Source: Sepioteuthis lessoniana
Lineage: Eukaryota; Mollusca; Cephalopoda; Myopsida; Loliginidae
Length of the DNA: 64,000 bases
NCBI GenBank assembly: GCA_963585895.1
Contig: OY757911.1
Location: forward strand, 87,062,275 to 87,126,274
Direction: 5' to 3'
Of the stretch, positions 1 through 10,540 are shown piece after piece (the stretch's first letter is position 1; every line of letters begins with the position of its first letter). The notes under the pieces are model-generated. The model had not been told where the DNA came from and ran no database searches. It saw only the letters and a program-made list of their open reading frames with translations. Both the position numbers and the translations under genes were made by a program.

Positions 1-19
1 CTTATACAGGTAGTATTAT

Positions 20-180
20 CAAAGTTAAAGAGCTTAGTCTGCCCGACTACTTACGTATAGCGGGAGGAGAAATCACTGGATCCATGTGTTTCCCAAGGGT
101 ATTAGAACAAATAACGTCGTTCAGGATTTGAACTCAGTTACCCGGGTTCATTTCCTATGACCATAATCCTTACGTCATAA
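20..180 (-). repeat. tRNA-derived SINE, partial (family 1)
   Basis: A diverged minus-strand copy of the commonest SINE in the window. It shows the body words seen in better copies (cttagtctgcccgactactta, then cccaagggtattag) and a decayed tRNA-like head whose B box reads ggatttgaactc on the plus strand. The tail side is cut by the window start, so the 3' end is missing. Confidence 0.7.
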
Positions 181-640
181 TTGTTTACTAGGGTCAATTT
201 GTTTATTATTTATCAACGAGACAAATAGTGGTAACGTGTAATTTAAACAGAGAATATGAAGTGGATCAATAAGTCTGTGGCCTGACATATAATTATTGGC
301 TGAATTTTTATCCGAATTTTTTACAGTATAATGCTGAGTTTATGTGATTAATATTCACCACAGAATTGTCTTGACAAGTGAGGCGATTATGTTGATCAAT
401 AGACTTTTGCTGTGTAAAATAAATGTTTTCTTATTATTCGCCAACGACGTTATTGATGTACGTACGCACATTATTAGATATTGGCCATAGGATTTATCAA
501 TTAAGAAAAAATTCAATTTCCGCTGAGACCAGAAAGAAAATAATTGAATGAAATCTTCCTGTATTTGACGGGTTGTTGTCTTGATTTTACAGTCACTTTC
601 ATCTTTGGAATTTCCTTTTTTATTGCTGCGTAAAGTGCAA
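181..640. other. AT-rich sequence, nothing recognised
   Basis: No convincing coding frame, RNA gene or repeat was recognised here. Confidence 0.5.
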
Positions 641-1136
641 CCCTGTCGGATAGGGCTGTAAAATACGCCGGCTGCACCTCAGCAGATGGGTAAGGCCACC
701 ACCTTACAACGAGTGTCCAAGGTATGATACTTGCATCTGATGGTGAGACTCCAACCCTGAAGTACATCTCCATTGCCATTACTTCCAGGTCCACTCTGAT
801 CTGAAGTGGTAATACTTGTTAGCCCCAAACTGGTGTTTACAAATTATTTGTATTTGATAGGAATACTTAATAAATAGAATTACTAATGTTAAATAGCAAT
901 ACTTGAAACCATTTAACTGTATACGAACAAATGATTAATATTAAATAGAATAATTAGTGTTTGATTGGAATATTTGCAATCATTTGACTGTGTAAAAACA
1001 AATGATTTCACCCAACTTGTTTAAGAATAAAGTGACTTACAAACCATTCGTTTACAAATCACATATTAATGTATAAATACAAGATTTTGCATTAAATAAC
1101 TCACAAGGTATGATATGCCATAAAACACCAACCAAC
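641..1136 (-). repeat. Composite A-monomer-B repeat, complete layout
   Basis: Read on the plus strand this is module B reversed (641-822, beginning ccctgtcggatagggctgta), then AT-rich monomers with recurring words such as gataggaatactt and aacaaatgatt (about 823-1040), then module A reversed, ending near tgatatgccataaaacacc. The same three-part order recurs across the window. It is non-coding: the minus-strand open frame over 513-794 is just module B read through. Family name unknown. Confidence 0.75.
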
Positions 1137-1390
1137 ATGCAGTGCAGTCCCGTAATATTTTTTCTTTTAACCGGCATTAATTTGATGTTCTTGTTGTTAT
1201 TGTTTGGTTTGGGGGGGGGGGTTATTTTTTGTTTGTTTGTTTTTATTTTTGGTTTGGTTTAGTTTTTTCATAACTAATAAATAGAATATAATGATCGATG
1301 ATGATCGATGTATGCATTTACCCAGTTCTTGTACCATGTAAGGGATTTGATAGAAGATTAATTTTAAGCAAAGTAAAACCGTTTTCAATT
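1137..1390. other. Homopolymer-rich spacer
   Basis: Contains a run of ten or more G near 1213 followed by GTTT-rich sequence. The short minus-strand K/Q/N-rich open frame over it is low complexity and not a gene. Confidence 0.6.
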
Positions 1391-1523
1391 CAGTTTTCCT
1401 TCTTCTAAATCGGTTTCCTAATCAAGGCTAATGAGTCCAGTCTATCCTACTATATACCCATAGCTGGGGAAGGAGAACAAATGAATTCACGCCTTTCTTA
1501 ATAGTGTTTAGCGCGAAGTGAAA
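1391..1523 (-). repeat. SINE body fragment (family 1)
   Basis: Carries the body of family 1 (ttttccttcttct, then cccatagctgggg, then gcgcgaagtgaaac) without a recognisable tRNA-like head. Old and diverged. Confidence 0.65.
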
Positions 1524-2043
1524 CAGTGTACATTTTAAATAAAACAAATTGACCGTATTTAAAGATAACTTCACAACAGCAGTAAACTAATTCACAATTT
1601 CAGAAATTCACTGCAAAATCATCCTTTATTCTAACCTCCAATTTTACTATTTGATGTTTTATATAACAAAATTCATCATTCTTAGTAAATAAAGATTTGT
1701 TCTAAAATACATTTACTGCGTTATAATTTCATCATCTACTAACATTTATTCATAACCGTCTTATACGTACATATAAATCAATGATTTGTAAACTCATAGT
1801 AGACTAAAGAAACGAACGTTTTAGTGTCTTTTCAAAACTTGGAAAATATTCCTCTAAAAAGTAAATAATCAGGACTATATTGGAAGATAGCTCATCAAAG
1901 AAAAAATCAATAGATAAAAAAATTCGAAATAAAGGTGGAGGTGTGATCAATGAATGATGTATACAGAGCATGTGGGATGCAGGTTCGGGCTTCGTTCAAA
2001 GCTACTTCTTTATTCCAACTTTTTGCAACGTTTAAAGAGCATA
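1524..2043. other. AT-rich sequence, nothing recognised
   Basis: About 520 bp with no supported feature. Confidence 0.5.
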
Positions 2044-2290
2044 TATTTACCAACCCTTCTGCAAAGGCAGGATGTGACACAATATTCAAGTTTAACTGAT
2101 TTAAAGTCAGAGTTTTCCTTCTCCTAGACCAGTCACCAAACAAAGGCTAAAGAACATAGTCTGCCCAACTATTTACCCATACCTGGAAGGAGAATGATTA
2201 AATTCATACCTTTACCAGATGTATTAGTGTTATGTGAAATGCAAGCAGCTTCGCCCATGATTTGAACTCACCTCGTTTGCATTTTCTGCG
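2044..2290 (-). repeat. tRNA-derived SINE (family 1), diverged
   Basis: On the plus strand it begins with the SINE tail (atttaccaacccttctgc) and proceeds through ttttccttctcctag, cccatacctgga and the B-box-like gatttgaactcacc. The A-box end is weak. It lies directly over a 78-codon minus-strand open frame, which is therefore not a gene. Confidence 0.7.
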
Positions 2291-2597
2291 GCGATACGTT
2301 TAAAAAGTATGTGAATAAATGGAATAATTATAAAGAGAAATCATTAAAAATGAATTGTGAAATACATAATCTATGAAGTTAGATAAAACAATATCTCATA
2401 ATTTTCTAGTGAGGGGTTGCAATAATCAAACCTTCAGTACAGTATATGCGGGAGATATCTTCCAAGAAACCCATTGGATACCGAATACCCTCGATAATGC
2501 TGAGACATATATATACTGTTTTGTTTGTTCATATTATACATAAGTACCTTCAATAATCTTGAATTTAAAAATTAGCCTTAATAAGAATTAAGTGATG

Positions 2598-2870
2598 GAT
2601 TCTAATGGCATGTCAACCCGTCTAGAATCGCTTTATGCCAAGACGTTAGCGAATCGCATTCATCTATATGTCGTCAACATTCCTAAGGAAACTAAAAATT
2701 TACAGCTATCAACATTCCAATGGAATCCAAATAATTTACACGTATAAGTCGTCGAAATTCCTATCGAATCCAAATAATTTACACCTATATGTCGTAAACA
2801 TTCCTATCGAATCCAAATAATTGTATGTTGACATATAGATGAAAATTATTTGTAATCAATTGGAATGTTG
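2598..2870 (+). repeat. Composite repeat: module A plus monomers, folded back
   Basis: Module A (ggcatgtcaacccgtctaga, about 2605) is followed by three monomers carrying ttcctatcgaatccaaataa near 2700-2825. From about 2822 the sequence turns around: ttgacatatagatgaaaatt is the reverse complement of monomer sequence near 2660-2680, so the copy ends in an inverted repeat that runs into a (TA)n tract. Module B is absent. Confidence 0.65.
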
Positions 2871-2871
2871 G

Positions 2872-2873
<2 letters not shown>

Positions 2874-2932
<59 letters not shown>
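2874..2932. repeat. (TA)n microsatellite
   Basis: About 58 bp of uninterrupted TA dinucleotides. The I/Y-rich open frame across it is an artefact of the repeat. Confidence 0.97.
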
Positions 2933-2935
<3 letters not shown>

Positions 2936-3653
2936 GCGGTAACCCCAAACAAAAGTGCGACAAGAGACAAAATAAGAAATGTTTTCTTTTTCTGTGAGAA
3001 CAGTTCAGTTTTTTTAAGAATCGAAAATTTAAAAAAAAAAAAGAAATTGAAAAAGAAAGAAGCCTATTTTAGCCATTTTTTAATACTTTGTTCTTTCGCA
3101 GAATCATGAAAATCATAAAATCTTCAAACAGATCAAAAGAAAAATGACTTCAAAGAAATTACTTAGAAACATAACAGAAGACAGACTTGTAATATCGATT
3201 TGATTTTTGTTAAACAAAACTGGAGAAAAAAGTGTTGCCATTGTTTGTTTGGTTTTTTTTTGTTCTTTTTTTTTTTTTTTTTTTTTTTTACCTTTACAAA
3301 ATAACAAAATATCAAAATTAGATTTTTAACCCGAATTATATCGAAAAATTCAATCAACAGAATATTCTATAACTTCTAAAAAATAAATCCCGTGTGTGAT
3401 TCAGTTGAGTCGACTAATAAAAGTTAAAAGTTTAAATTTTAATTAAGTTAATTAAAGATTTTAAACAACAATAATATTCAAGATATTTCGATTAACTGTT
3501 TTTCTTTAGTTTGTTTTTTTTTTCTAGTTTTTTTTTTATTAAGGGACGCCTGCCTCCATCTATGCTTGGTCATTGTATAAACAATTATGTTGTCATTCAC
3601 TAAACTTAGTTCATTTGGTCAGAGTTAATAGGTTCGTAGTGAGATGCCATCTT
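2933..3653. other. A/T homopolymer-rich spacer
   Basis: Several poly(A) and poly(T) runs, including about 25 T near 3264-3290. The K-rich open frames on the minus strand come from these runs. Nothing else recognised. Confidence 0.6.
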
Positions 3654-3669
3654 TCTTTTTCATTTTAAC

Positions 3670-3961
3670 CAAATTTACCAATCCCTCCGCTCGAGCAGGA
3701 TATGACACAAGGTCAATTTTTAAGCGGAGTTTAACAGGTTTGAGTTCAGAGTTTTCCTTCTCCTCGACTAGTTGCCTCACCATGGCTGAAGAACCTAGTC
3801 TGCCCTACTATTTACCCATAGCTGGAGGGAAAATAATTGGATTCATACCTTTCCCAAGGGTATTAGTGCTATATGAAATGCAATCAGTCTCGTCCAGGAT
3901 TTGAACTCGTGTCACCGTGTCCATTTCCAACGGCGATAACCATTACACCACGGGCATCTCC
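3670..3961 (-). repeat. Full-length tRNA-derived SINE with target-site duplication
   Basis: A 292-bp minus-strand SINE. Read as its own strand, the head has a pol III A box like tggtgtaatgg and a B box like agttcaaatcc, followed by the conserved body (cccttgggaaaggtatgaat, agctatgggtaaatag) and a tail ending gttggtaaat. It is bracketed by perfect 16-bp direct repeats, tctttttcattttaac at 3654-3669 and 3962-3977, as expected for LINE-mediated retroposition. The 86-codon plus-strand open frame lies within it and is not a gene. Confidence 0.88.
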
Positions 3962-3977
3962 TCTTTTTCATTTTAAC

Positions 3978-4349
3978 GACATTTAAATCCAGCGAGGAAT
4001 ATTTTATGTCATGAGGTTGGAGAATACCTTTCATTGTACGCTTCTGCTAAAAAATTTATTTTGTTGTTTCTTTATAAACGATCCTATCGAATACGAATCC
4101 CTTTAAACAGATCCATTTAATCCGTAGATGGTACCCTGGGATCGAAGTGAAAATCGAACTCATTATTATAATAATTAGTCACTGGAAATATATTAACGAT
4201 TTGTCCTAGTTAATTAGTTTTGCAAATAAAACTTTTATTAAACATAAACTAAAGTTTTGGAAAACTTCGGACAAAAAATCGTGAAAACCTTCTTTTTTTT
4301 TTTGTACTGTTGATAAAGGTAATATCATACTAAAAGAATGAACCTATTT
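3978..4349. other. AT-rich sequence, nothing recognised
   Basis: No supported feature. Confidence 0.5.
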
Positions 4350-4625
4350 ATCTAACCACTTCTCCTCAAGCAGAATGTGACACCAGGTCCCTTTTTAGGC
4401 CGAGTAAGGCTGGCTTGAATTCAGAATTTTCCTTCTCTTCGACTGGTTGTCTAAGGTTAAACAAGCCAGTTTGTCCTTCTACATAAACATAATGAGGGAA
4501 AAACAGATGTATCTATGCTTTTATCAAGAGTATTGGTGTGAAATGAAACACAAATAGCTTTATCTGGGTTTTGAACTCGAGTTACCGATTCCATATCCTC
4601 CAACAATAACCTTTGCGCTAAGAAT
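4350..4625 (-). repeat. tRNA-derived SINE (family 1), diverged
   Basis: Tail and body words are recognisable but altered (aagcagaatgtgacaccagg, ttttccttctcttcgac). The B-box region reads ttttgaactcgagttacc. It is older than the copy at 3670. Confidence 0.65.
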
Positions 4626-4827
4626 TTAAACCTTTTCAGAAATTGGCATATAAAGTGACAGCACATAAACGAAATGATGATGGATTTGCCTTCATTAAAT
4701 TCTTGCATAAAATGACGTCATAATTTCTTAACATTGCTTTTTTGGTTCGTCACTTACTTGTGATATTCTCGTAATCTTCTCAGTCTTCTGATAGTTTTTA
4801 TTAATGTTTTGTTATTTTTCCAATAAC

Positions 4828-4968
4828 TATCTCGGTAGCAATATCTCATCTACTAAAAGCGATGTTAGATAAAGCGTGGACTCCTACTGACGGTTATTGA
4901 CCATATGGAAATCTGAATTATCTGATAAAGTAAAACGGGAATTTCTCCAAGCTGTTGCTGTTTTGGTA
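4828..4968 (+). pseudogene. RTE-like LINE reverse transcriptase scrap
   Basis: One frame reads YLGSNISST, then after a stop and a few codons RLLTIWKSELSDKVKREF and AVAV. This is the segment just C-terminal of the RT palm, with a typical YLGS motif followed by the KIKREFFQAV-like stretch of RTE-type LINEs. Internal stops make it dead. The same YFGSNISST peptide occurs in the longer fragment at 10541-10900, so both belong to one family. Confidence 0.65.
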
Positions 4969-5116
4969 TTATTGTTTGGTTGTATCACTATTATTATTTA
5001 ATATAAGATCTCAGGCCCCTAAAAAAAAAGCTGAAAGTACATTTTCGACGTGTAATTTTGAAAGAGTTTAAGAATTACAATAAAAAACAGAAACACCTAA
5101 GAGAATTTCTAGTGTT
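4969..5116. other. Spacer before the mariner remnant
   Basis: A/T-rich. A mariner 5' terminal repeat would be expected around here but I could not identify one with confidence. Confidence 0.35.
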
Positions 5117-5965
5117 TATGGCCAAGTTAACATTACTGACCAAGTCCGAAACTGGTTTTTACAGTTTCGTTCTAGCGATACACTGAGAAATGAATCCCAA
5201 CCAGGACGCTCATCAGACATCGAGCAAGATGCTTTAAGAGAATTAACAGAATGCAATCTGTGCAAATGTACTCTAGAATTACCACTTGACCGCAACTCAT
5301 CCCAATCCACAGTTTATAACCACTTGCAAAAAATAAGGAAAATAAGCAAGCTAGACGTTTCGGTTTGTCATACTCTTAGTGTATTATGATCCAATATCAG
5401 TAGAGACAAGACTTTTTTCAATGCAAAGAAAGGACCTATTTCACCAGAATATCATTACAAGTGAAGAAAAATAAGTCTTTTATGACGATGCTCAATGCAA
5501 AAGGCAGTGGATTGACAAGAATGAATCTCCACGGCCGATCCCAAATGCGTAATATCATGGAAGGAAAGTTATGCCGAGAATAATCAACGTGACATTATTC
5601 ATTTTGTGTTTTTAAACGGCAATCAGACATTCAATATTCTCAACAGCTGCAACGTGTGCAAAAACATCTACCTCATGCACAATATTGCCCATACTTTGAA
5701 CCAAGTGATTTCCATCTCTTTCGTTTTCCAAAAATATGCTCTGAATTACAAAATATTTTTTCAAGAAAATCAGGTGAAAACATTTATGGAAAACATGACC
5801 TCGAAACCAGTTGAATTTTCTCTGAGAGGAATCAACAAGTGACCTGATAAATGGCAAGAGTTCATTGAAATAATGGTGAATACCCTAGTAAGATTTATTC
5901 ATAGTTAAATTATTCATAAATATATTATATTTTGCTAAAACGGAAATTATTCATGAATCAACGCA
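5117..5965 (+). pseudogene. Decayed mariner-type DNA transposase
   Basis: The plus strand encodes fragments, in the order of a mariner transposase. First the N-terminal DNA-binding part (VRNWFLQFRSSDT, QPGRSSD, SQSTVYNHLQKIRKISKLDV, about 5135-5370). Then RQWIDKNESPRPIP (about 5500-5550), IIHFVFLNGNQT (about 5595-5630) and the C-terminal part (QENQVKTFMENM, KPVEFSLRGINK, then PDKWQEF after a stop; about 5765-5860). At least one stop and several frame changes interrupt it. Of the DDD catalytic triad of mariners, the first Asp lies in a stretch reading SEEK and the second in a stretch reading HNIAH, so both look lost. A 3' terminal-repeat-like end (taaaacggaaattattcatg) lies near 5936-5955. Mariners move by cut-and-paste; this copy cannot. 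Confidence 0.85.
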
Positions 5966-5967
5966 AT

Positions 5968-6250
5968 ATTTACCAATCCCTCCAATCAAGCAGAATGTGA
6001 CAGAAGGTCAATTTTTTAAGCGGAGTTAAGTTTATCATTCAGACTTTTTCGTTTCCTACACCAATTGACATACTGCAGTTGAAGAGCGTTGTCTATCCTA
6101 GTATTTACCCATAACTGGAGGGAGAATCATTGGATGAATACCTTTCTCAAGGGTATTTGCACAATGTGAAATCCAAATAGCCTAGTCCAGGAGATGAACT
6201 AGGATCAATATATCAATTTCATACGACGTTAATCATATCACCACGAGCGC
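5968..6250 (-). repeat. tRNA-derived SINE (family 1)
   Basis: Begins one or two bases after the putative mariner 3' end and runs tail-to-head on the plus strand: atttaccaatccctcc, agcggagttaag, cataactggagggagaatca, then a decayed head ending near atcaccacgagcgc. No clear target duplication was found. Its position suggests insertion at or beside the mariner terminus. Confidence 0.75.
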
Positions 6251-7580
6251 TTCAGTTTTCAGGGCAAGTTCTTTATTGTATTCAACATGTACCTGAAAAT
6301 GATTTAATTTTTCACGATTAGTCTATCGATCCTCAAGCACAAACTCGGAATATGAGTCAAAAAGTACCACCATGAAGGTTGATTTACCATTGAAATATAC
6401 GAAATCAAACCAAAATTAGAATTTATTTTTTGAAAAGCATTAATTGCATCAGCAATTTTACGTCTAAGACTTTTTAATGAATTCGGATGATATATGGAGA
6501 CGCTTGATCAATTGTTCAAACAATACTATTCAATAAATCACCAAACAATTTTTCTTGCAATCCTAATTGTCTGTCCTCAATTCCTTTTCGGAATTATTTG
6601 CTTTATCCAAAGTCACTTATCATTTCCTATAATGCAAATCTAAAGAGAATCTATTTTTTGCAGATGTTTTTTATTCGTTCGTCTATTTTTTCACATAAGT
6701 ATTTGGTTTCTTTTTCCGAATGAGAGGTTAAAGATTCTCAAGAAACTTGGAAACCGGCAGATCGTGAAAAGGTTGGTTCGTGATATCAAGCCAGCCTCCT
6801 AGTTATTGACCTTTAAAAATACAAATACACACACACACACACACATACATAGATACTTGTTTTTTTCTTAGAGCTTAAATTTCTTGAACGCCCAACTCTT
6901 AAGTGAAACGAATGGCATGCAATATCTTTAAAAAAAACAACTATAAACTGACTGTGAATATAAACATGGACTATGAATGACAAAACAGTGATCAATTTCT
7001 GCCGGATTGTTTTTACGATCCTAATTTTTTTTTTCGTCCTGACTCAGAATGCATGGACAGTATCCCGTACAATAGAGTAAGATGATTTCTCCCTCCAAAA
7101 AAAAAGGAGTGTCCTATGTATGACGTTGAACTGAATCTAATAGTGAGGCTCCTTTACAGGAGATTTAGCTCTTCTCCTTATTAGTCAGAATCGCTTGACA
7201 ATATCATCTTGCCATCTTCGTAGAGGTTTTCCGAGTTGTTGTTTCTCGTCTCTCGGATATTTCTCAATAATTTCACAGGTATATCTATCGTCTGTGAACC
7301 GTTCAATGTATCTGGCTTAAAGGAACTTCTGCTTTCGTCACTCTTCAATCATGTCCTTCACTCCGTTCTCGAATTACCTCGCTCCGGAAGTGTTTCCATA
7401 ACCATATTCCTAGCAAGGATCTTTCCATAACCCCTCTGTTTCGTAACCTGTCTCTGTTTTTCCTTCTTCTTGGAAGCTCACTTTTAGTCGTGGTATATGC
7501 CTTCTACTCCGATCGAAATTTTCGCATTCATATCTCTCCATATATTCACCATCCGAAAAGACCTACTCTTTCACCTTCTC
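6251..7580. other. AT-rich sequence with a short (CA)n; nothing else recognised
   Basis: A (CA)n tract sits at about 6826-6845. Two plus-strand regions (7236-7430) and one minus-strand region (6813-6995) are open but show no family resemblance or codon structure I recognise. Confidence 0.5.
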
Positions 7581-7924
7581 GCCCTGTCGGCTGGGATTGT
7601 AGAATAAGCGGACTACACCTTTGCAAAGAGTTAAGACCCCCACACACACACACATTGTCTTTGGTATGATACAAGACAACCAGATGGTGAGGCTCCAAAC
7701 CTGAAACTTTGGGGAATGTGGAGTACCTGTTCATTACACCCTTCACCACGCTGATCCGGATTAATAGTACCTGTTACAGTTTTCCGGGTATCACACTAAA
7801 CGGCATCAGTCCTGGATCGTTGGGAAATTTGAAGTAACCCTTTATTCATTGTGATTCGGTGAGGTAGTACTTGTTAGGGTCCTATCGATCGGTCAAATAT
7901 AACTGTTCAATCATTCATTAAGAA

Positions 7925-7966
<42 letters not shown>

Positions 7967-7977
7967 TGAAACCATGG
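7925..7977. repeat. (ATT)n microsatellite
   Basis: About 17 ATT units inside the composite repeat, between module B and the monomers. Confidence 0.97.
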
Positions 7978-8144
7978 AGCTTTATATGAATTGTTTGTAT
8001 TAAGTGGGAATGCTTGATAAATAGAATTACTTATGTAAAATAAGAATACTTGATATCATTTAACTCTGGACAAACAAAAGAATAATATTTAATAGAATAA
8101 CTAATGTTAGCAATACTTGATACCATTTAACAGTGAGCAAACAA

Positions 8145-8421
8145 GGTGCCCGTGGTGTAATGGTTATCGTCGTAGGAAATGGACACGGTGACACGAGTTC
8201 AAATCCTGGACGAGACTGATTGCATTTCACATAGTACTAATACCCTTGGGAAAGGTATAAATCCAATTATTCTCCCTCCAGCTATGGGTAAATAGTAGGG
8301 CAGACTGGGTTCTGCAGCCTTGGTGAGGCAACTAGTCTAGGAGACGGAAAACTCTACATTTAAACCTGTTAAACTCCGCTTAAAAATTGACTTTGTGTCA
8401 TATCCTGCCGGAGGGGTGGGT
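8145..8421 (+). repeat. tRNA-derived SINE (family 1), near full length
   Basis: One of the best plus-strand copies. The head shows an A box (tggtgtaatgg, about 8153) and a B box (agttcaaatcctgg, about 8197), matching pol III internal promoters. The body contains cccttgggaaaggtataaat and agctatgggtaaatag, and the tail is tgtgtcatatcctgcc. It interrupts the monomer part of a composite repeat. Such elements are transcribed by RNA polymerase III and need a LINE's enzyme to move. Confidence 0.85.
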
Positions 8422-8750
8422 ATATATATATATATTTACTAACCTACTATCTACCAGCATTCACGGTTACCAAGAAAAAAGAGAAAAAAAAACGCCAGGA
8501 ACTAAGATAATAATATCTCGAATTACTGCCCGGGGGAAAAAGAAAAAAAATATCATAGGAAAAAAAAAAAAAAAGAAAAGCCCAACTTCGTCACACCAGT
8601 TGAAAAAAATCAAGAGATATGCAATCAGTTGGTCAAAAGAAAAAGAAAAACCCACCGTAAATTGCTGCAATGCCACAATTACCAAGAGTGCTCAATACAA
8701 AGTAGACCCAATCCTACTCGTGATATATATGTATATATATATATATCACA
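8422..8750 (+). repeat. Dispersed repeat sharing sequence with 59944-60206
   Basis: Runs from a (TA)n tract through ctaccagcattcacggttac, A-rich stretches, cgccaggaac, cccgggggaaaaag and ttgctgcaatgccacaatta to a second (TA)n near 8728-8746. The same words occur in reverse complement at 59944-60206. The 127-codon open frame across it is chance reading through A-rich repeat. Family unknown. Confidence 0.7.
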
Positions 8751-8788
8751 CATGGGTTGACATGCCATAAAATACAACCAAACCAAAT

Positions 8789-9599
8789 CTTTCACCCCCT
8801 TTGATTTCGTAGCTTCCCACTACGATACGGCTCTGTGATTCACACGTTTCGAATATATACCATAGATATAGAGTTTATAAGTAAGACTAGAATGGTATAC
8901 TGCATTAAAACGTTAAGAAAATGCGATTCGCATATGATACTAGAAGGTAATGTTTTCGATGTTGTAACTTTATCCCTGCACATAAACTGCTTTTGAACGC
9001 AGGTGATAGCTGAAATATGGGGCAAAATATTCACTCAGAATCAAAGTAAGCTATGATACTTTTTATAAGTTAAACTATAGACTGTGTACTTAACGCTAAA
9101 TCTATATAAACCTTCAGTCAGACAGCGAGAAGTCTTGGCATACATTTGTATTATTCATTCTATTATCAGTGAATCGTATAGACCTGTCACAGTTCACTTT
9201 CCGATCAGATTATCAAACATCAATCTATCGAACCATGAAGTTGGAAGTTTGATGGATTTATTTCTATTATTACTTTGTATAGTCTTTTTTTCATTCTATT
9301 TTGTTAATCCTAATTGGAATGGTTACATATGCTTTATTTATGCCATCATTATTAATTGTTGACTTGTTTGTCTTTTATCTTATTTTTTACAGTCAGTGGT
9401 AGTCGTAGTTGTTAACAGAATAATTACGAAGAGGTATAATTGGTTTCACCATTACTCTCATTTTCCATAATTTTTCAGCTCCCTGGCAAGATCAAAGTAT
9501 TTTTCTATCCTGTACCATTCTTTAATTTTTACTCTGTGGTCTGTGGAACTGCAAAATCCACTTGATAAGTTCTTTTTTTTTTTTTCTTATTTAACACTA
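8789..9599. other. AT-rich sequence, nothing recognised
   Basis: Includes a hydrophobic 92-codon plus-strand open frame (9084-9362) with no recognisable domain. Phe/Ile/Tyr-rich frames are expected in T-rich DNA. Confidence 0.5.
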
Positions 9600-9890
9600 T
9601 TACCGAATTCAACCACGTCCACAGGTCAGGTGATATTCCGATATTTTCGACCAGATGCACCTGTTTTCAACATCCACCGTATTCACAGCACCGGTGGACA
9701 TGGTGAAATTTCGGCAATCACCTTGTTGAAATTATCCTTGAGCGGATGCAGCAGTCTCAACATCCTCTGATACACAGCACCTGTGGACATGATGACATTT
9801 CGGTGATCACGCTAGTCTTATCAATCTATCTGTCAACAACATCCGCCGTATTCACACCTACAGGTCACGTTAATATATTACAACACCTTG
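9600..9890 (+). repeat. Degenerate tandem repeat, period about 80-90 bp
   Basis: The word caacatcc recurs at about 9668, 9758 and 9837. Each is followed by cacagcacc or similar and a block like ggacatggtgaaatttcgg or ggacatgatgacatttcgg. Three to four diverged units. GC is a little above the surroundings. Two short plus-strand open frames overlap here and reflect the repeat. Confidence 0.65.
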
Positions 9891-10540
9891 TGCCATCCTT
9901 AGCCTATCTCAATGAATATTTTTACTCTGATGTGAACTTCTATCGTGGCATTAAAATAAGCCTTCGTTTTTGATTTATTAAAAAAGACACCATTGTCTCT
10001 ATGTTCCATGACCAAAGAATTGCCGGCACGAATTTCCTATTTCTTGTTATATATTTCTTATCCGTCTGTCTATCTAGGAAAAATCTCATTATGTTTTGGA
10101 CAGCCCAATGCATAGAAAGGAAAGAAAGGTGACAGTTCATTCTTTCCATTATGAGCTTACATTTATAAAAATATTTAAGCAATGATTTAGGATTGAAAGA
10201 CATATAGACATTAAAATGAATTAATTAATTGATGTTTCGAAAAGAAATATAAATTTAGACTAGAAAATATCAATTGTTAAAATATTACACGTTAGAGATT
10301 CATTTTTAATTTGAAAAGACCTTTAAATTCGGTGGTTGATTTTTCATCGCATTTGATATCGCTGAAAAGTAGGGGAAAATTCCGAATTATTGAAAACAAA
10401 GATTTTTTTTTAACTTAAAAAAAAAAACTCCGGATAACCAATCAATATTTTTTACGTTTAACTCTTGCTGATCTTTTTTAAATTATTTAATTGAAAAAGC
10501 ATTTTAATTAAGAATCAGCCGATACTCTGCAGAATATGAT
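9891..10540. other. AT-rich sequence, nothing recognised
   Basis: No supported feature. Confidence 0.5.

Larger units (their letters stand above)
7581..8788 (-). repeat. Composite repeat, split by later insertions
   Basis: Module B reversed starts at gccctgtcggctgggattgt (7581) and ends near 7885. A second partial echo of module B (about 7785-7890) suggests a duplicated end. Monomers follow at about 7980-8140. A SINE (8145-8421) and another dispersed repeat (8422-8740) separate the monomers from module A reversed (gggttgacatgccataaaat, about 8754-8788). The order implies the composite repeat is the oldest layer. Confidence 0.7.

Noticed and set aside
8145..8220. A candidate tRNA gene (A and B boxes present)
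   Set aside because: It is the head of a SINE with a conserved non-tRNA body; the same head recurs in many decayed copies and the acceptor stem is not complementary.
8387..8770. A 127-codon lysine-rich plus-strand frame
   Set aside because: It runs through the SINE tail, a dispersed repeat and two (TA)n tracts; its lysines come from A-rich repeat sequence.
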